Source: an uncultured bacterium
GTDB taxonomy: Bacteria; Desulfobacterota; Desulfovibrionia; Desulfovibrionales; Desulfovibrionaceae
Assembly: GCA_905214305.1 (NCBI GenBank)
Contig: CAJMLK010000006.1
Location: 1 to 64,000, forward strand
DNA: 64,000 nt
Reading direction: 5' to 3'
Shown: positions 33,611 through 43,093 of the stretch, piece by piece
How the letters are laid out: each line of letters begins with the position of its first letter
Position numbering within the stretch: position 1 is the stretch's first letter
Made by a program: the position numbers and the translations under genes
Notes under the pieces: generated by a model
The model's database searches: none
What the model was told of the DNA's origin: nothing
What the model saw: the letters and a program-made list of their open reading frames with translations, nothing else

Positions 33611-36427
33611 ATGCTGACAGCACCCTATAGAGAATTCTATGACGCCATTCAGGAATTCATTCCCAAAAACCGCATATACACCGACCCGCTGCGTCTTCTT
33701 GCCTATGGCACGGACGCGAGCGTTTACCGCCTTACGCCCAAGCTCGTGGTGGACGTTCTGGATGAAGCAGAGGTCATACAGCTTATGGGCGTGGCCGACC
33801 GCCTCAATGTGGCCGTGACCTTCCGAGCGGCTGGAACCAGCCTTTCCGGTCAGGCAGTGACGGATTCTGTGCTGGTGCGCATCGGCCAGGGCTGGAAAAA
33901 CTGGCGGGTGAGCGAAGGGGCAGAAAAAATCACCCTTCAGCCCGGCATTATCGGTTCCGGGGCCAACAAGATTCTTGCCGAATTCGGCAAAAAAATCGGG
34001 CCTGACCCGGCCTCTATCGACAGCTGCTTTATCGGCGGCATCTTTGCCAACAATGCCAGCGGCATGTGCTGCGGCACTGCCGACAACTCCTACAAGACCG
34101 TGCTTTCTACCCGCATGGTCATGTCGGACGGAACCCTGCTGGACACCGCCGATGCCAAAAGCCGCGCGTCTTTTGCCAGAACCCACGGCCACATCCTTGA
34201 CGGCCTGAGCGGCCTGCGCGGGCGCATCATGGCCGACAAGGCTCTGGCTGACCGCATACGCCGCAAATTCAAGATCAAAAACACCACTGGCTACAGCATC
34301 AACGCTCTGGTGGACTACGAAGACCCCTACGAAATCCTGCAGCACCTTATGGTCGGCTCCGAAGGCACGCTGGGCTTTATCGCTGAAGTGACCTATCGCA
34401 CGGTGGAAGAAGCCCCCTTCAAGGCATCAGCCCTCATGCTGCTGCCCACGGTCAAAGACGCCTGTGACCTGGCCTCGGCAGTGGCAACCCTGCCCGTGTC
34501 TTCGGCCGAACTGATGGACAGGGCGTCCCTGCGCTCGGTGGAAGGCACGCCCGGCCTGCCGGAAGGGCTGGACACGCTGGACGACAAGGTCTGTTCCCTG
34601 CTTGTGGAAACGCGCGCTTCCACGCAGGAAGAGCTGGATAAGAATATCGCCGCCATCAACAAGGCCTTCAAGGACGTCAAGTTTGTGCGGCCCCACGAGT
34701 TCACCGACAAACCCGAGGAATACGGCAAGCTCTGGCTCGTGCGCAAGGGCATTCTTGCTTCGGTGGGCGGCATGCGCCCTGTGGGCACATCCATTGTCAT
34801 CGAAGACGTGGCCTTTCCCCTTGAGCGACTGGGCGAAGCCGCCACAGACCTGCAGGCTCTCTTTATCCGCCACGGGTACACCGTGGCCCCGCTCTTCGGC
34901 CACGCCCGCGACGGCAACCTGCACTTCGTGTTCTGGCAGGACTTTGGCGCACCCGCAGAAGTGGCGCGCTACGCGGCCTTTATGGACGACTTCTGCAAGC
35001 TTATCACTGAAAAATACGACGGCTCCCTCAAGGCAGAGCACGGCACTGGCCGCAACGTGGCCCCCTTTGTGGAAATGGAATGGGGCGCGGCCGCGTATTC
35101 CATCATGAAGTCCATCAAGGAACTGCTCGACCCCAAGAGCATTCTCAATCCCGGCGTGCTCATGAACGATGATCCGCAGGGGCACATCAAGCACCTCAAG
35201 CCCCTGCATCCGGCCGATGAACTGGTGGACAAATGCATGGAATGCGGCTTCTGCGAATCCGTATGCCCGTCCCGCGATCTTACGCTCACACCACGCCAGC
35301 GTATCACGGCCTATCGCGAGATATGCCGCCTGCGTGAAACCGCCCCGGACAGCAAAGAGCTTAAAAAGCTTGAAAAGCAGTACGAATACATGGGCAACGC
35401 CACCTGCGCCACCGACAGCCTGTGCCGCCCCCGCTGCCCCGCAGGCGTGGATACGGGTGTCTTCATCAAGAGCCTGCGCAAGAGAGAAGCAGGCACGCTC
35501 AGCCGCAAAATGGCGGGCAGCATTGCCGACCACTTTGCCGGAACCTGCCGGAGCATGTCTCTGGCGCTCAACGGCGTTGACAGGCTGCACCGCGCCCTCG
35601 GCACGACCTTTATGGAAAACGGCTCAAAGCTGCTGCGCTGCCTCACCTTTAACAAGGCCCCCATGTGGAACAGGGACATGCCCAAAGGCGGCAACAAGGT
35701 GCGCATACCCCAGACCCACAGCGCCAACCCCAGACGGGTTGTCTATTTCCCCAGTTGCATCGCGCGCAACATGGGTCCGGGTCAGGAGCATACCGACCGC
35801 CGCACGGAGCCTGAAGCCGTTATCAGCGTGCTGCTCAAGGGCGGCTATGATGTCATCCTGCCCAAGGACCTCGACAAGCTCTGTTGCGGCATGGCCTTTG
35901 CCAGCAAAGGACTTGCCGATGCGGCGCACAAAAAGGAAAAAGAGCTGGAAGCAGCCCTTAGAGAAGCCAGCAATAACGGCCAGTTCCCCATACTCTGCGA
36001 AACCAGCCCCTGCCTGCTGCACATGAAGCAGACCCTTGATCCGGCCCTTACGCTGATGGAACCCATCGAGTTCATTCTTGAAAAAATGGAAGACTGCCTC
36101 AAGTTCACCAGGCTGCCCAAAACCGTGGCCCTGCACGCCACCTGCTCGGTGCGCAAGATGGGCCTTGAAGGCAAGCTGGAAAAACTGGCAAAAATGTGCG
36201 CCGAAAACGTCATCGTGCCAGACGGCATCAACTGCTGCGGATGGGCGGGCGACAGAGGCTTTACCCATCCCGAACTTAACGAGGCCGCCCTCAAGAGCCT
36301 GCGCATGCAGGTAAGCACCTGCGATGTGGGCTATTCTTCCAGCCGCACCTGCCAGATAGGGCTTTCGCTGCACAGCGGCATTCCCTACTATTCCATTGTG
36401 TTTCTGGTGGACGAGGCCAGCGTCTAG
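33611..36427 (+). CDS. FAD- and Fe-S-containing D-lactate/glycolate-type dehydrogenase
   Basis: A 938-residue single-chain oxidoreductase. The N-terminal GlcD-type FAD domain (about residues 20-480) shows VTFRAAGTSLSGQAVTDSVLV, IGGIFANNASGMCCG and GSEGTLGFIAEVTYR, and ends in HGTGRNVAPFVEMEWG. Two ferredoxin motifs follow (CMECGFCESVCPSR, CRPRCPAGVDTG), then two CCG domains typical of GlcF/heterodisulfide reductase subunits (YFPSCIARNMG...LCCGMAF; HATCSVRKMG...NCCGWAGDRGF). Proteins of this layout act as D-lactate dehydrogenases feeding electrons to the quinone pool in Desulfovibrio-like bacteria; other 2-hydroxy acids are possible. The ATG at 33611 has GGAGG upstream; the frame start at 33587 does not. 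Confidence 0.9.
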   Translation: MLTAPYREFYDAIQEFIPKNRIYTDPLRLLAYGTDASVYRLTPKLVVDVLDEAEVIQLMGVADRLNVAVTFRAAGTSLSGQAVTDSVLVRIGQGWKNWRVSEGAEKITLQPGIIGSGANKILAEFGKKIGPDPASIDSCFIGGIFANNASGMCCGTADNSYKTVLSTRMVMSDGTLLDTADAKSRASFARTHGHILDGLSGLRGRIMADKALADRIRRKFKIKNTTGYSINALVDYEDPYEILQHLMVGSEGTLGFIAEVTYRTVEEAPFKASALMLLPTVKDACDLASAVATLPVSSAELMDRASLRSVEGTPGLPEGLDTLDDKVCSLLVETRASTQEELDKNIAAINKAFKDVKFVRPHEFTDKPEEYGKLWLVRKGILASVGGMRPVGTSIVIEDVAFPLERLGEAATDLQALFIRHGYTVAPLFGHARDGNLHFVFWQDFGAPAEVARYAAFMDDFCKLITEKYDGSLKAEHGTGRNVAPFVEMEWGAAAYSIMKSIKELLDPKSILNPGVLMNDDPQGHIKHLKPLHPADELVDKCMECGFCESVCPSRDLTLTPRQRITAYREICRLRETAPDSKELKKLEKQYEYMGNATCATDSLCRPRCPAGVDTGVFIKSLRKREAGTLSRKMAGSIADHFAGTCRSMSLALNGVDRLHRALGTTFMENGSKLLRCLTFNKAPMWNRDMPKGGNKVRIPQTHSANPRRVVYFPSCIARNMGPGQEHTDRRTEPEAVISVLLKGGYDVILPKDLDKLCCGMAFASKGLADAAHKKEKELEAALREASNNGQFPILCETSPCLLHMKQTLDPALTLMEPIEFILEKMEDCLKFTRLPKTVALHATCSVRKMGLEGKLEKLAKMCAENVIVPDGINCCGWAGDRGFTHPELNEAALKSLRMQVSTCDVGYSSSRTCQIGLSLHSGIPYYSIVFLVDEASV

Positions 36428-37263
36428 GCCGCCGGATCAGGGAGCGCATGTTCAACGCGTTACGCCGCGCAACAGTGCAAACAGCATGGGCAGCACGCGC
36501 CCGCGCCCGGAACGGACAACGGGCCGGGCACAGTCGCGGGGGCATGGCATGATGCCGCGCTGAAACCTTTGAACAAACAGAGCGGATCCCACCACGGGTC
36601 CGCCTGACGCCGCCCTGCGTGTGCCGTGTGATGCGGCTCACGCAGGGCGCTTCCATTGTGCCGGCAACTGTTGCGTAGCGCTTCCGTCACGTCGGGACCG
36701 CACGCAGCCTTGCGTAAGGCTAACACAGTACAGACAGCGTGTTACGCCCCTGGGCGCGCACTGACAAAAGTTGCCGCCGCCTGCGATTCCGCATCGGATC
36801 GCGCCCATGCTTTGGCACGAGCAAAGGCGTTGCCGTCGGCAGCGGCCAGTCAACCGCATATCCCGGCGCCGTGCCCCTCACCGTGCAGGCTTTACTTTCA
36901 GCGCCAATAACGTATGATAATAAATTCATAACAGAAGTGAAAAGCCTGATGCGCAAGGAGAACCCGTGCTCCAGCGCAGGCCAGCGAAGGCCAGAAAAGG
37001 ATGATGAGGAAAGCCACGCAAACGGCTTTTTCTAGCTATTTAAAAATATTGTTATTTCAGATAGTTAGAAGAAAAATTAAAAAAATTCCGCATTCGCCCC
37101 TTTTCAACCCGCCGGTATGTCTTATCTCTATGCCGGTGCGGGGCCGGACGAAACGAGCGTTCGCTACGGCCAGTACGCGCAATATTTTCGGCGCAGACGC
37201 CGAGCTGCGTCCGTTGCCGTGTCCCACGGGACAATAATAACATTTCCGGGAGGATCTGACGTC
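36428..37263. other. 836-base gap before groES: hairpins, AT-rich tract, no gene
   Basis: A perfect 10-bp stem GCCCTGCGTG/CACGCAGGGC (36612-36648) probably ends the dehydrogenase transcript. GGCTAACAC/GTGTTACGCC arms lie near 36718-36751. An AT-rich tract (37034-37090) and a small stem TGTCCC-ac-GGGACA (37219-37232) precede groES. ATGATAATAAATTCAT (36913-36928) is weakly palindromic. I see no CIRCE (TTAGCACTC/GAGTGCTAA) and no clear heat-shock promoter; open frames here lack ribosome sites and family features. Confidence 0.45.
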
Positions 37264-37551
37264 ATGAAGCTGAAACCCCTTAACGACCGTGTTCTGGTCA
37301 AACGCCTTGAAACCGAAGAAAAGACCGCTGGCGGCCTGTACATCCCTGATACGGCTAAAGAAAAGCCTTCCAAGGGTCAGGTTGTAGCTGTGGGTCCCGG
37401 CAAGGTAGGGGATAATGGCGAGCGCACTGTTCTGGCTGTGAAGGCCGGCGACGAAGTGCTGTTCAACAAGTATGCCGGAACCGAGGTCAAGCTCGACGGC
37501 GTTGACCATCTGGTCATGCGCGAAGAAGACATTCTCGCCATCATCGACTAG
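37264..37551 (+). CDS. groES: Co-chaperonin GroES
   Basis: A 95-residue co-chaperonin that caps GroEL. MKLKPLNDRVLVKRLETEEKTAGGLYIPDTAKEKPSKGQVVAVGPGK includes the mobile loop (about residues 17-33), and the C-terminal half has GDEVLFNKYAGTEVKLDGVDHLVMREEDILAIID, all typical. The ATG at 37264 has GGGAGGA upstream; the longer frame back to 37117 is not supported. groEL follows after 41 bases, so the two form the usual operon. Confidence 0.98.
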   Translation: MKLKPLNDRVLVKRLETEEKTAGGLYIPDTAKEKPSKGQVVAVGPGKVGDNGERTVLAVKAGDEVLFNKYAGTEVKLDGVDHLVMREEDILAIID

Positions 37552-37592
37552 CTCCCACCTTTGCCGAATTACCACTAGGAGGAAATGTCCCA

Positions 37593-39242
37593 ATGTCTGC
37601 TAAAGAAATCTTTTTTGACGTTAAAGCCCGCGAAAAACTTTCCCGCGGTGTTGACAAGCTTGCCAATGCCGTCAAGGTCACCCTTGGCCCCAAAGGCCGC
37701 AACGTAGCTATTGAAAAATCCTTCGGCGCTCCCGTCATCACCAAGGACGGCGTCACTGTCGCCAAGGAAATCGAACTGTCCGACAAGTTCGAAAACATGG
37801 GCGCTCAGCTCGTCAAAGAAGTGGCCTCCAAAACTTCTGATGCCGCTGGCGACGGTACCACCACCGCCACCATTCTGGCTCAGGCCATTTACCGCGAAGG
37901 CGTCAAGCTTGTGGCTGCCGGCCGCAATCCCATGGCTATCAAGCGCGGTATCGACAAGGCTGTTGAAGGCCTGATCGCCGAGCTGGCCAACCTTGCCAAG
38001 CCCACCCGCGACCAGAAGGAAATTGCCCAGATCGGCACCATTTCCGCCAACTCCGACACCACCATCGGCAACATCATTGCCGAAGCCATGGCTAAAGTGG
38101 GCAAGGAAGGCGTCATCACCGTTGAAGAAGCCAAGGGCCTCGAAACCACCATGGACGTGGTGGAAGGCATGCGCTTTGACCGCGGCTACCTGTCGCCCTA
38201 CTTCGTGACCAATCCCGAAAAGATGGTCTGCGAAATGGACAACCCCTACATCCTGTGCACGGAAAAGAAGATCTCCAGCATGAAAGACATGCTGCCCGTG
38301 CTTGAGCAGGTTGCCAAGGTGAACCGTCCGCTCATGATCATTGCTGAAGACGTGGAAGGCGAAGCTCTGGCGACCCTCGTGGTCAACAAGCTGCGTGGCG
38401 CCCTGCAGGTCGTGGCCGTCAAGGCCCCCGGCTTCGGCGACCGCCGCAAGGCCATGCTGCAGGACATCGCTGTGCTCACCGGCGGCCAGGTGGCTTCCGA
38501 CGACACCGGTTCCAAGCTTGAAAACATGACCCTGGCCGAACTCGGTACCGCCAAACGTATCGTGATCGACAAGGAAAACACCACGGTTGTGGACGGCGCC
38601 GGCAAGAGCGAAGACATCAAGGCCCGCGTGAAGCAGATCCGCGCCCAGATCGAAGACAGCACCTCTGACTATGACCGCGAAAAGCTGCAGGAACGCCTTG
38701 CCAAGCTGGTGGGCGGCGTGGCCGTGGTGCATGTGGGCGCTGCCACCGAAGTGGAAATGAAGGAAAAGAAAGACCGCGTTGAAGACGCCCTCAATGCCAC
38801 CCGCGCTGCCGTGGAAGAAGGCATTGTGCCTGGCGGCGGTACCGCTCTTATCCGTGTTGCCAAGGTGCTTTGCGACATCAAGCCCGCTGACGACGACGAA
38901 CTGGCCGGTGTGAACATCATCCGCCGCGCCATTGAAGAGCCCCTGCGCCAGATCGCCCTCAATGCCGGTTTTGAAGGCTCCATTGTGGTCGAAAAAGTGC
39001 GCGACGGCAAAGACGGCTTCGGCTTCAACGCCGCCACCGGCGAATACGAAGACCTGATCAAGGCTGGCGTGATCGACCCCAAAAAGGTGACCCGCACTGC
39101 CCTGCAGAACGCCGCTTCCGTGGCTTCCCTGCTGCTGACCACCGAATGCGCCATTGCCGACAAGCCCGAACCCAAGAAAGAAGCCGCCATGCCTGACATG
39201 GGCGGTATGGGTGGCATGGGCGGCATGGGCGGCATGTACTAA
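37593..39242 (+). CDS. groEL: Chaperonin GroEL
   Basis: A 549-residue chaperonin of normal length. It has the ATP-binding KVTLGPKGRNV and GDGTTTATILAQAI segments, the apical domain with VEGMRFDRGYLSPYFVTNPEKM, and the flexible GGMGGMGGMGGMY tail. AGGAGG precedes the ATG. An intrinsic terminator follows. The gene shows very even, high codon bias compared with neighbours, as expected for an abundant protein. Confidence 0.98.
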   Translation: MSAKEIFFDVKAREKLSRGVDKLANAVKVTLGPKGRNVAIEKSFGAPVITKDGVTVAKEIELSDKFENMGAQLVKEVASKTSDAAGDGTTTATILAQAIYREGVKLVAAGRNPMAIKRGIDKAVEGLIAELANLAKPTRDQKEIAQIGTISANSDTTIGNIIAEAMAKVGKEGVITVEEAKGLETTMDVVEGMRFDRGYLSPYFVTNPEKMVCEMDNPYILCTEKKISSMKDMLPVLEQVAKVNRPLMIIAEDVEGEALATLVVNKLRGALQVVAVKAPGFGDRRKAMLQDIAVLTGGQVASDDTGSKLENMTLAELGTAKRIVIDKENTTVVDGAGKSEDIKARVKQIRAQIEDSTSDYDREKLQERLAKLVGGVAVVHVGAATEVEMKEKKDRVEDALNATRAAVEEGIVPGGGTALIRVAKVLCDIKPADDDELAGVNIIRRAIEEPLRQIALNAGFEGSIVVEKVRDGKDGFGFNAATGEYEDLIKAGVIDPKKVTRTALQNAASVASLLLTTECAIADKPEPKKEAAMPDMGGMGGMGGMGGMY

Positions 39243-39282
39243 GCCGGTTCCCGCAGCTCAAAGTCCAAAAGTCTCTATCATC

Positions 39283-39311
39283 AAGGCCCCCGCGCAAGCG
39301 GGGGCCTTTTT
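39283..39311 (+). terminator. Rho-independent terminator of groES-groEL
   Basis: Stem GGCCCCCGC (39285-39293) and GCGGGGGCC (39298-39306), tetraloop GCAA, then five T. It lies 43 bases after the groEL stop. Confidence 0.93.
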
Positions 39312-39328
39312 CGCAACAGGAGCATGCC

Positions 39329-40585
39329 ATGATACGCTATGGCTTTGCCTGCAAAACCATCGGCTTGCCCGGTGCAGCACAAAGCAGCCTTACCCTGTCA
39401 CGCGCAGACCGGGACAATCTGCTGGCTGTCAGCCGAAACAACCTGAACTCGCTGGAAACCATGCTGCGCTACTGCTGCCAGCAATCCATCGCGCTCATGC
39501 GCATCAGCTCCGATATTATTCCGCTGGCTTCGCACGAGGCCGTGCAGTTTGACTGGCAGGCCGAGCTGCGCCCCGAGCTTGAAACACTGGCCGCTCTTGC
39601 GCGTGAGAGCGGCGTGCGCCTTTCAATGCATCCCGGGCAGTACACGGTGCTCAATTCTCCCCGACAGGATGTGGTACACAAGGCAGTGGCCGATCTGGCC
39701 TACCATGCCGCGTTTCTGGATGCCCTGCATGCCGGGCCGGAGAGTCGCATAATTCTGCACCTTGGCGGCGGCTATGGCGACAGGCAGGCCGCGCTGCAGA
39801 GGCTGCGCCACAATCTGGCCGCCCTGCCCCCGTCTATCCTGCAACGTCTGGCTCTGGAAAACGACGAGCGCATCTATACCATTGAAGATGTTCTGGCAGT
39901 CTGCGGCGACTTTGACCTGCCCGCCATTTTTGACATTTTTCATCATGAGCTGAATCCCCCAGCGCACGGTCACATGCTGCACTGGCTTGACCGCGCGGCT
40001 GCGACCTGGAACAGCCGCAGCGGGCGCCAGAAAATTCACTATTCGCAACAACTGGCAGGCGGCAAAGCCGGCATGCACTCCCAGACCATTGCCATGCACC
40101 CGTTCATGCAGGTGCACGAGCAGCTTGGAGGGCGAGAACTGGACGTCATGCTGGAGGTCAAGGATAAAAATCTCTCTGCAATCAAATGCTCCAACCTGAC
40201 CCGGCAGGGCCTGCCGCGCACCAGACTCACCGAGGAATGGGCGCGCTACAAATACCTTGTGCTTGAGCGCAGCCCCAACGCATACACGGCCATTCGCCAC
40301 CTGCTCAAAGACGAAAACCCCGCAGCAGATGCGTTTTACAGCCTGATTGAAGAGGCGCTTGGCTACGCCCCTGAACCGGGCAAAGCCAGAAATGCCGCCG
40401 AACATGTCTGGGGCCATGTGAACACTGGCGCTTCGGCCAGCGATACCGCCCGCATGCTTAAAGACCTTGAACTTCTTGGCAGCGACCTTGCGCCGCTGCC
40501 CCGCATCAAACGGAAACTGCTGGCGCTGGCAGCGGGCAGCAACGAACAGTACCTGCTGCACAGCCTCTATCTTTATATGGGTTAG
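39329..40585 (+). CDS. uvsE: UV-damage endonuclease (UvdE/UvsE family) with C-terminal extension
   Basis: A 418-residue enzyme of the UVDE family, TIM-barrel metal nucleases that nick DNA 5' to UV photoproducts. Recognisable segments are YCCQQSIALMRISSDIIPLASH, RLSMHPGQYTVLNSP, IILHLGGGYGDR, LENDERIYTIEDVL and FDIFHHELNP, which hold the metal-ligand His and Glu residues of the family. Typical members are about 300 residues; the extra 110 or so at the C-terminus (from about LTEEWARYKYLVLERS) are not part of the barrel and I cannot assign them. CAGGAG lies 7 bases before the ATG. It is a single gene between the groEL terminator and the TetR gene. Confidence 0.88.
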   Translation: MIRYGFACKTIGLPGAAQSSLTLSRADRDNLLAVSRNNLNSLETMLRYCCQQSIALMRISSDIIPLASHEAVQFDWQAELRPELETLAALARESGVRLSMHPGQYTVLNSPRQDVVHKAVADLAYHAAFLDALHAGPESRIILHLGGGYGDRQAALQRLRHNLAALPPSILQRLALENDERIYTIEDVLAVCGDFDLPAIFDIFHHELNPPAHGHMLHWLDRAAATWNSRSGRQKIHYSQQLAGGKAGMHSQTIAMHPFMQVHEQLGGRELDVMLEVKDKNLSAIKCSNLTRQGLPRTRLTEEWARYKYLVLERSPNAYTAIRHLLKDENPAADAFYSLIEEALGYAPEPGKARNAAEHVWGHVNTGASASDTARMLKDLELLGSDLAPLPRIKRKLLALAAGSNEQYLLHSLYLYMG

Positions 40586-40676
40586 CTCTCGCGATGCAGT
40601 CCTGGTGTCGCCAATACCCGCATTTCATGCCCTTTTGTGGCCACCGGCAACGCACACCAGCCCAACGGCACAGCCA

Positions 40677-41279
40677 TCACGCCTGAAGCAACAGACGCAA
40701 CGAGGCGTGCAGGCGCTCTGCCAGATGATCCATCCCCCGACCATCGGCGATGACGTCATCCACAAGCCCGTGGATGGCAGAGTAGATAATTGTGGCAGTA
40801 AACGCCGCAGACGAAAACCGCCATACCCCTTGCTTGCCCCCCTGCTGCAAAAGATTTTCCAAGCTTCCTGTGACAGCCAGCCTGTCAGCGTTGGCCCGGC
40901 TGGCATGAACAGAATGATACACCAGGTCATGCACAGCGTGGCTTGAAAAATACGCATCCACATAGGCCGTAATCCACGCCTTGAACTTTTCTTCCAGCGC
41001 CGTATCGGGCAGTGCGGCCACGCGTCCTTCCACAATTTCAAGAAATTGTTGTGTATAGCGACTTCGCAGTGCGTTCAGCACATCATCCTTGGACTTGAAA
41101 TGATGGTAAAACCCCCCTTTGGAGAGCGCGGCAGCTGCAAGTATGTCGTTAATCGTCGCCGCTTCAAAACCTTTTTCCAGAAAAACCCCCTGCGCAATAT
41201 CAAGCAGCTCGGCCCGGCGCTTTTCTCCAGCGCTCAGGGCCACGCCGTTGTTTAATGGCATAGTGTTCTTTTTCGGCAT
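40677..41279 (-). CDS. TetR-family transcriptional repressor
   Basis: A 200-residue regulator. The N-terminal helix-turn-helix spans about residues 18-64 (RRAELLDIAQGVFLEKGFEAATINDILAAAALSKGGFYHHFKSKDDVLNAL), and the rest is the helical ligand-binding domain. It is divergent from the MFS exporter gene at 41433 with a 153-base gap containing a perfect palindromic operator in the exporter promoter, so it most likely represses that pump until a toxic ligand binds. Translation could also begin at the second Met (MPLNN). Confidence 0.93.
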   Translation of the reverse strand: MPKKNTMPLNNGVALSAGEKRRAELLDIAQGVFLEKGFEAATINDILAAAALSKGGFYHHFKSKDDVLNALRSRYTQQFLEIVEGRVAALPDTALEEKFKAWITAYVDAYFSSHAVHDLVYHSVHASRANADRLAVTGSLENLLQQGGKQGVWRFSSAAFTATIIYSAIHGLVDDVIADGRGMDHLAERLHASLRLLLQA

Positions 41280-41357
41280 ATGCAGTAAACCTCATGGTTC
41301 GTATTTCCCGTTCAATATGTTCCATTGTGGGATCAGAGTGCAATCTTTATTTGCCCA

Positions 41358-41386
41358 TTGACAGACCGACAGTCGGTCTTTATTTT
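41358..41386 (+). promoter_or_regulatory. MFS promoter with TetR-type operator in its spacer
   Basis: TTGACA (41358-41363), a 17-base spacer and TATTTT (41381-41386) form a strong promoter 47 bases before the exporter start. The palindrome AGACCGAC-A-GTCGGTCT (41363-41379) fills the spacer exactly, so repressor binding would block RNA polymerase directly. Confidence 0.85.
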
Positions 41387-41432
41387 CTTATGACTGCCGA
41401 CCTTTCTCACCGGCCACTCATAAGGAACCAGC

Positions 41433-42929
41433 ATGAACAAAAAACTCGCAGCTCTGACAGCCGCAGCCTATCTTGGCACATTCATTGCCGATATAGACAT
41501 TACCATCGTCAACGTAGCCCTGCCCGCCATCAAGGCCGACGTAAACGCTTCTCTTGCCGAACTGCAGTGGATAATCAACGCATATGCGGTATGCCTTGCG
41601 GCATTCATGCTGTCAGCCAGCGGGCTTAGCAACAAGTTTGGGCTAAAAAGAATCTGGATGCTGGCAATGGCCCTGTTCACCATCTCTTCCATTATTTGCG
41701 CATTTGCCAGCAATATCGGCCTGCTTCTTGCCGGTCGGAGCATTCAGGGCGCTGCCGGTGCAGTGATCATTCCCGGGGCCATGTCCATCATTTTTCATGC
41801 CTTTGATGAGCCGAAATTACGCGCAAAAGTTGTGGGAGGGTGGTCGACATTCAGTGCCATCGGACTGATCGTCGGACCTTCTCTGGGCGGTTTTCTGGTG
41901 GATAATGCAGGCTGGCCGAGTATTTTTCTTATCAACATCCCTCTGGGTATCGCAGCACTTGCGCTCGGCGGCTGGGGCATGAAGGAAATAGCCGTTGAAA
42001 AGGGCTTGCGGCTTGATGCCCCCGGACAGGTACTGAGCATTCTTTGGCTCGGCGGCATGACCTACGCACTCATTGCGGCAGGGCATGCGGGCCTGCTTGC
42101 GTCAGAGGTGACGATTCCCCTCGCAGGGTCGTGCATCCTGTTTGGCGTATTCATGTTCCGCCAATCCAGAGCCATCAATCCCTTGCTGCCGCTGTCCCTG
42201 TTCAGGCAGCCCGGATTTGGCATACCCAACCTTGCCTCTTTTATACTGGGGTTTTCTACATATAGCAGCCTGTTTTTCTTTTCGCTGTATTTTCAGGAAG
42301 TGCAGGGCATCAGCGCCTCCGAGGCTGGAGTGCGCATGATGCCGCAATTTTTGCTTACCGGGCTTGTTTCTCTCTTTTTTGACAGGCTGCACAGCCGTAT
42401 TGGCACAATGTGGCTGATGGTAGCAAGCTATGCCCTTATCGGCCTTGCCATGATCATGCTGTATTTTGCCGGAGTGCACACCGACTATCTGTACACGGGC
42501 ACGCTTCTGGCCCTGATGGGCGCAGGCATGGGGGTGGCTGTACCAGTCACGGCCGTATGTGTGCTGGGCGCAGTGGAAAAAACACGGTTTGCCACGGCCT
42601 CCGCCGTGATGAACGCCCTCCGGCAGGGTGGCATGGCATTTGGAATAGCCATATTGGGAGCCCTGCTCAGCGCGGAAGCGGTAAAACATGCAACAAGCCG
42701 TTTGGCGGCCGACGGCATTTCACAGGCGGCGCTTCAGGCCCAGGCTCTGGTTTTCAGCAATGCGCCAGAGACAAAGGCGGCCATATCCACCCACTACTAT
42801 CACGAGGCGATGGCCTGCGGCTTTCAAAATGCCATGCTGGCGGCAGGATTAGCCTGCCTTGTTATGGCGCTGATTCTGGCCGCCCGAGGGAAAAGCCTTC
42901 TGCCAACCGGGCACAGGCCGCCAGCCTGA
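41433..42929 (+). CDS. MFS drug exporter, DHA2 (EmrB/QacA) type, 14 membrane segments
   Basis: A 498-residue inner-membrane proton antiporter. The N-terminal TFIADIDITIVNVALPAI (motif D1), NKFGLKRIWM (motif A) and GLIVGPSLGGFLVD (motif C of exporters) are present. The length and hydrophobic profile fit the 14-helix DHA2 group. It is probably regulated by the divergent TetR protein. AAGGA precedes the start. No periplasmic adaptor (EmrA) gene is next to it, so it may act alone. Confidence 0.93.
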   Translation: MNKKLAALTAAAYLGTFIADIDITIVNVALPAIKADVNASLAELQWIINAYAVCLAAFMLSASGLSNKFGLKRIWMLAMALFTISSIICAFASNIGLLLAGRSIQGAAGAVIIPGAMSIIFHAFDEPKLRAKVVGGWSTFSAIGLIVGPSLGGFLVDNAGWPSIFLINIPLGIAALALGGWGMKEIAVEKGLRLDAPGQVLSILWLGGMTYALIAAGHAGLLASEVTIPLAGSCILFGVFMFRQSRAINPLLPLSLFRQPGFGIPNLASFILGFSTYSSLFFFSLYFQEVQGISASEAGVRMMPQFLLTGLVSLFFDRLHSRIGTMWLMVASYALIGLAMIMLYFAGVHTDYLYTGTLLALMGAGMGVAVPVTAVCVLGAVEKTRFATASAVMNALRQGGMAFGIAILGALLSAEAVKHATSRLAADGISQAALQAQALVFSNAPETKAAISTHYYHEAMACGFQNAMLAAGLACLVMALILAARGKSLLPTGHRPPA

Positions 42930-43021
42930 TGCTCACCTGTTAACAAAAATAAAGGAGTTTCAAACCTGATTGAACCGGCGCAGGCGCGCAAAGCCTGCCC
43001 GGTTCCGCAGGCCGAAGCGTA

Positions 43022-43058
43022 AAAACAGCCCGAAACCACCGAGGTTTCGGGCTGTTTT
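43022..43058. terminator. Bidirectional terminator between the MFS gene and pps
   Basis: Perfect 16-bp stem (43022-43037 with 43043-43058) with core ACAGCCCGAAACC/GGTTTCGGGCTGT and a 5-base loop, flanked by A-run on the left and T-run on the right. It serves the convergent genes on both strands. Confidence 0.92.
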
Positions 43059-43093
43059 GCTATCAGACCTTGGCCTGACATTTTTTGTATTTG

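Noticed and set aside
36739..37035. A 98-residue frame upstream of groES
   Set aside because: No ribosome site, no family features and unusual composition compared with real genes here.
37091..37263. CIRCE/HrcA operator before groES
   Set aside because: Neither TTAGCACTC nor GAGTGCTAA is present in the leader.
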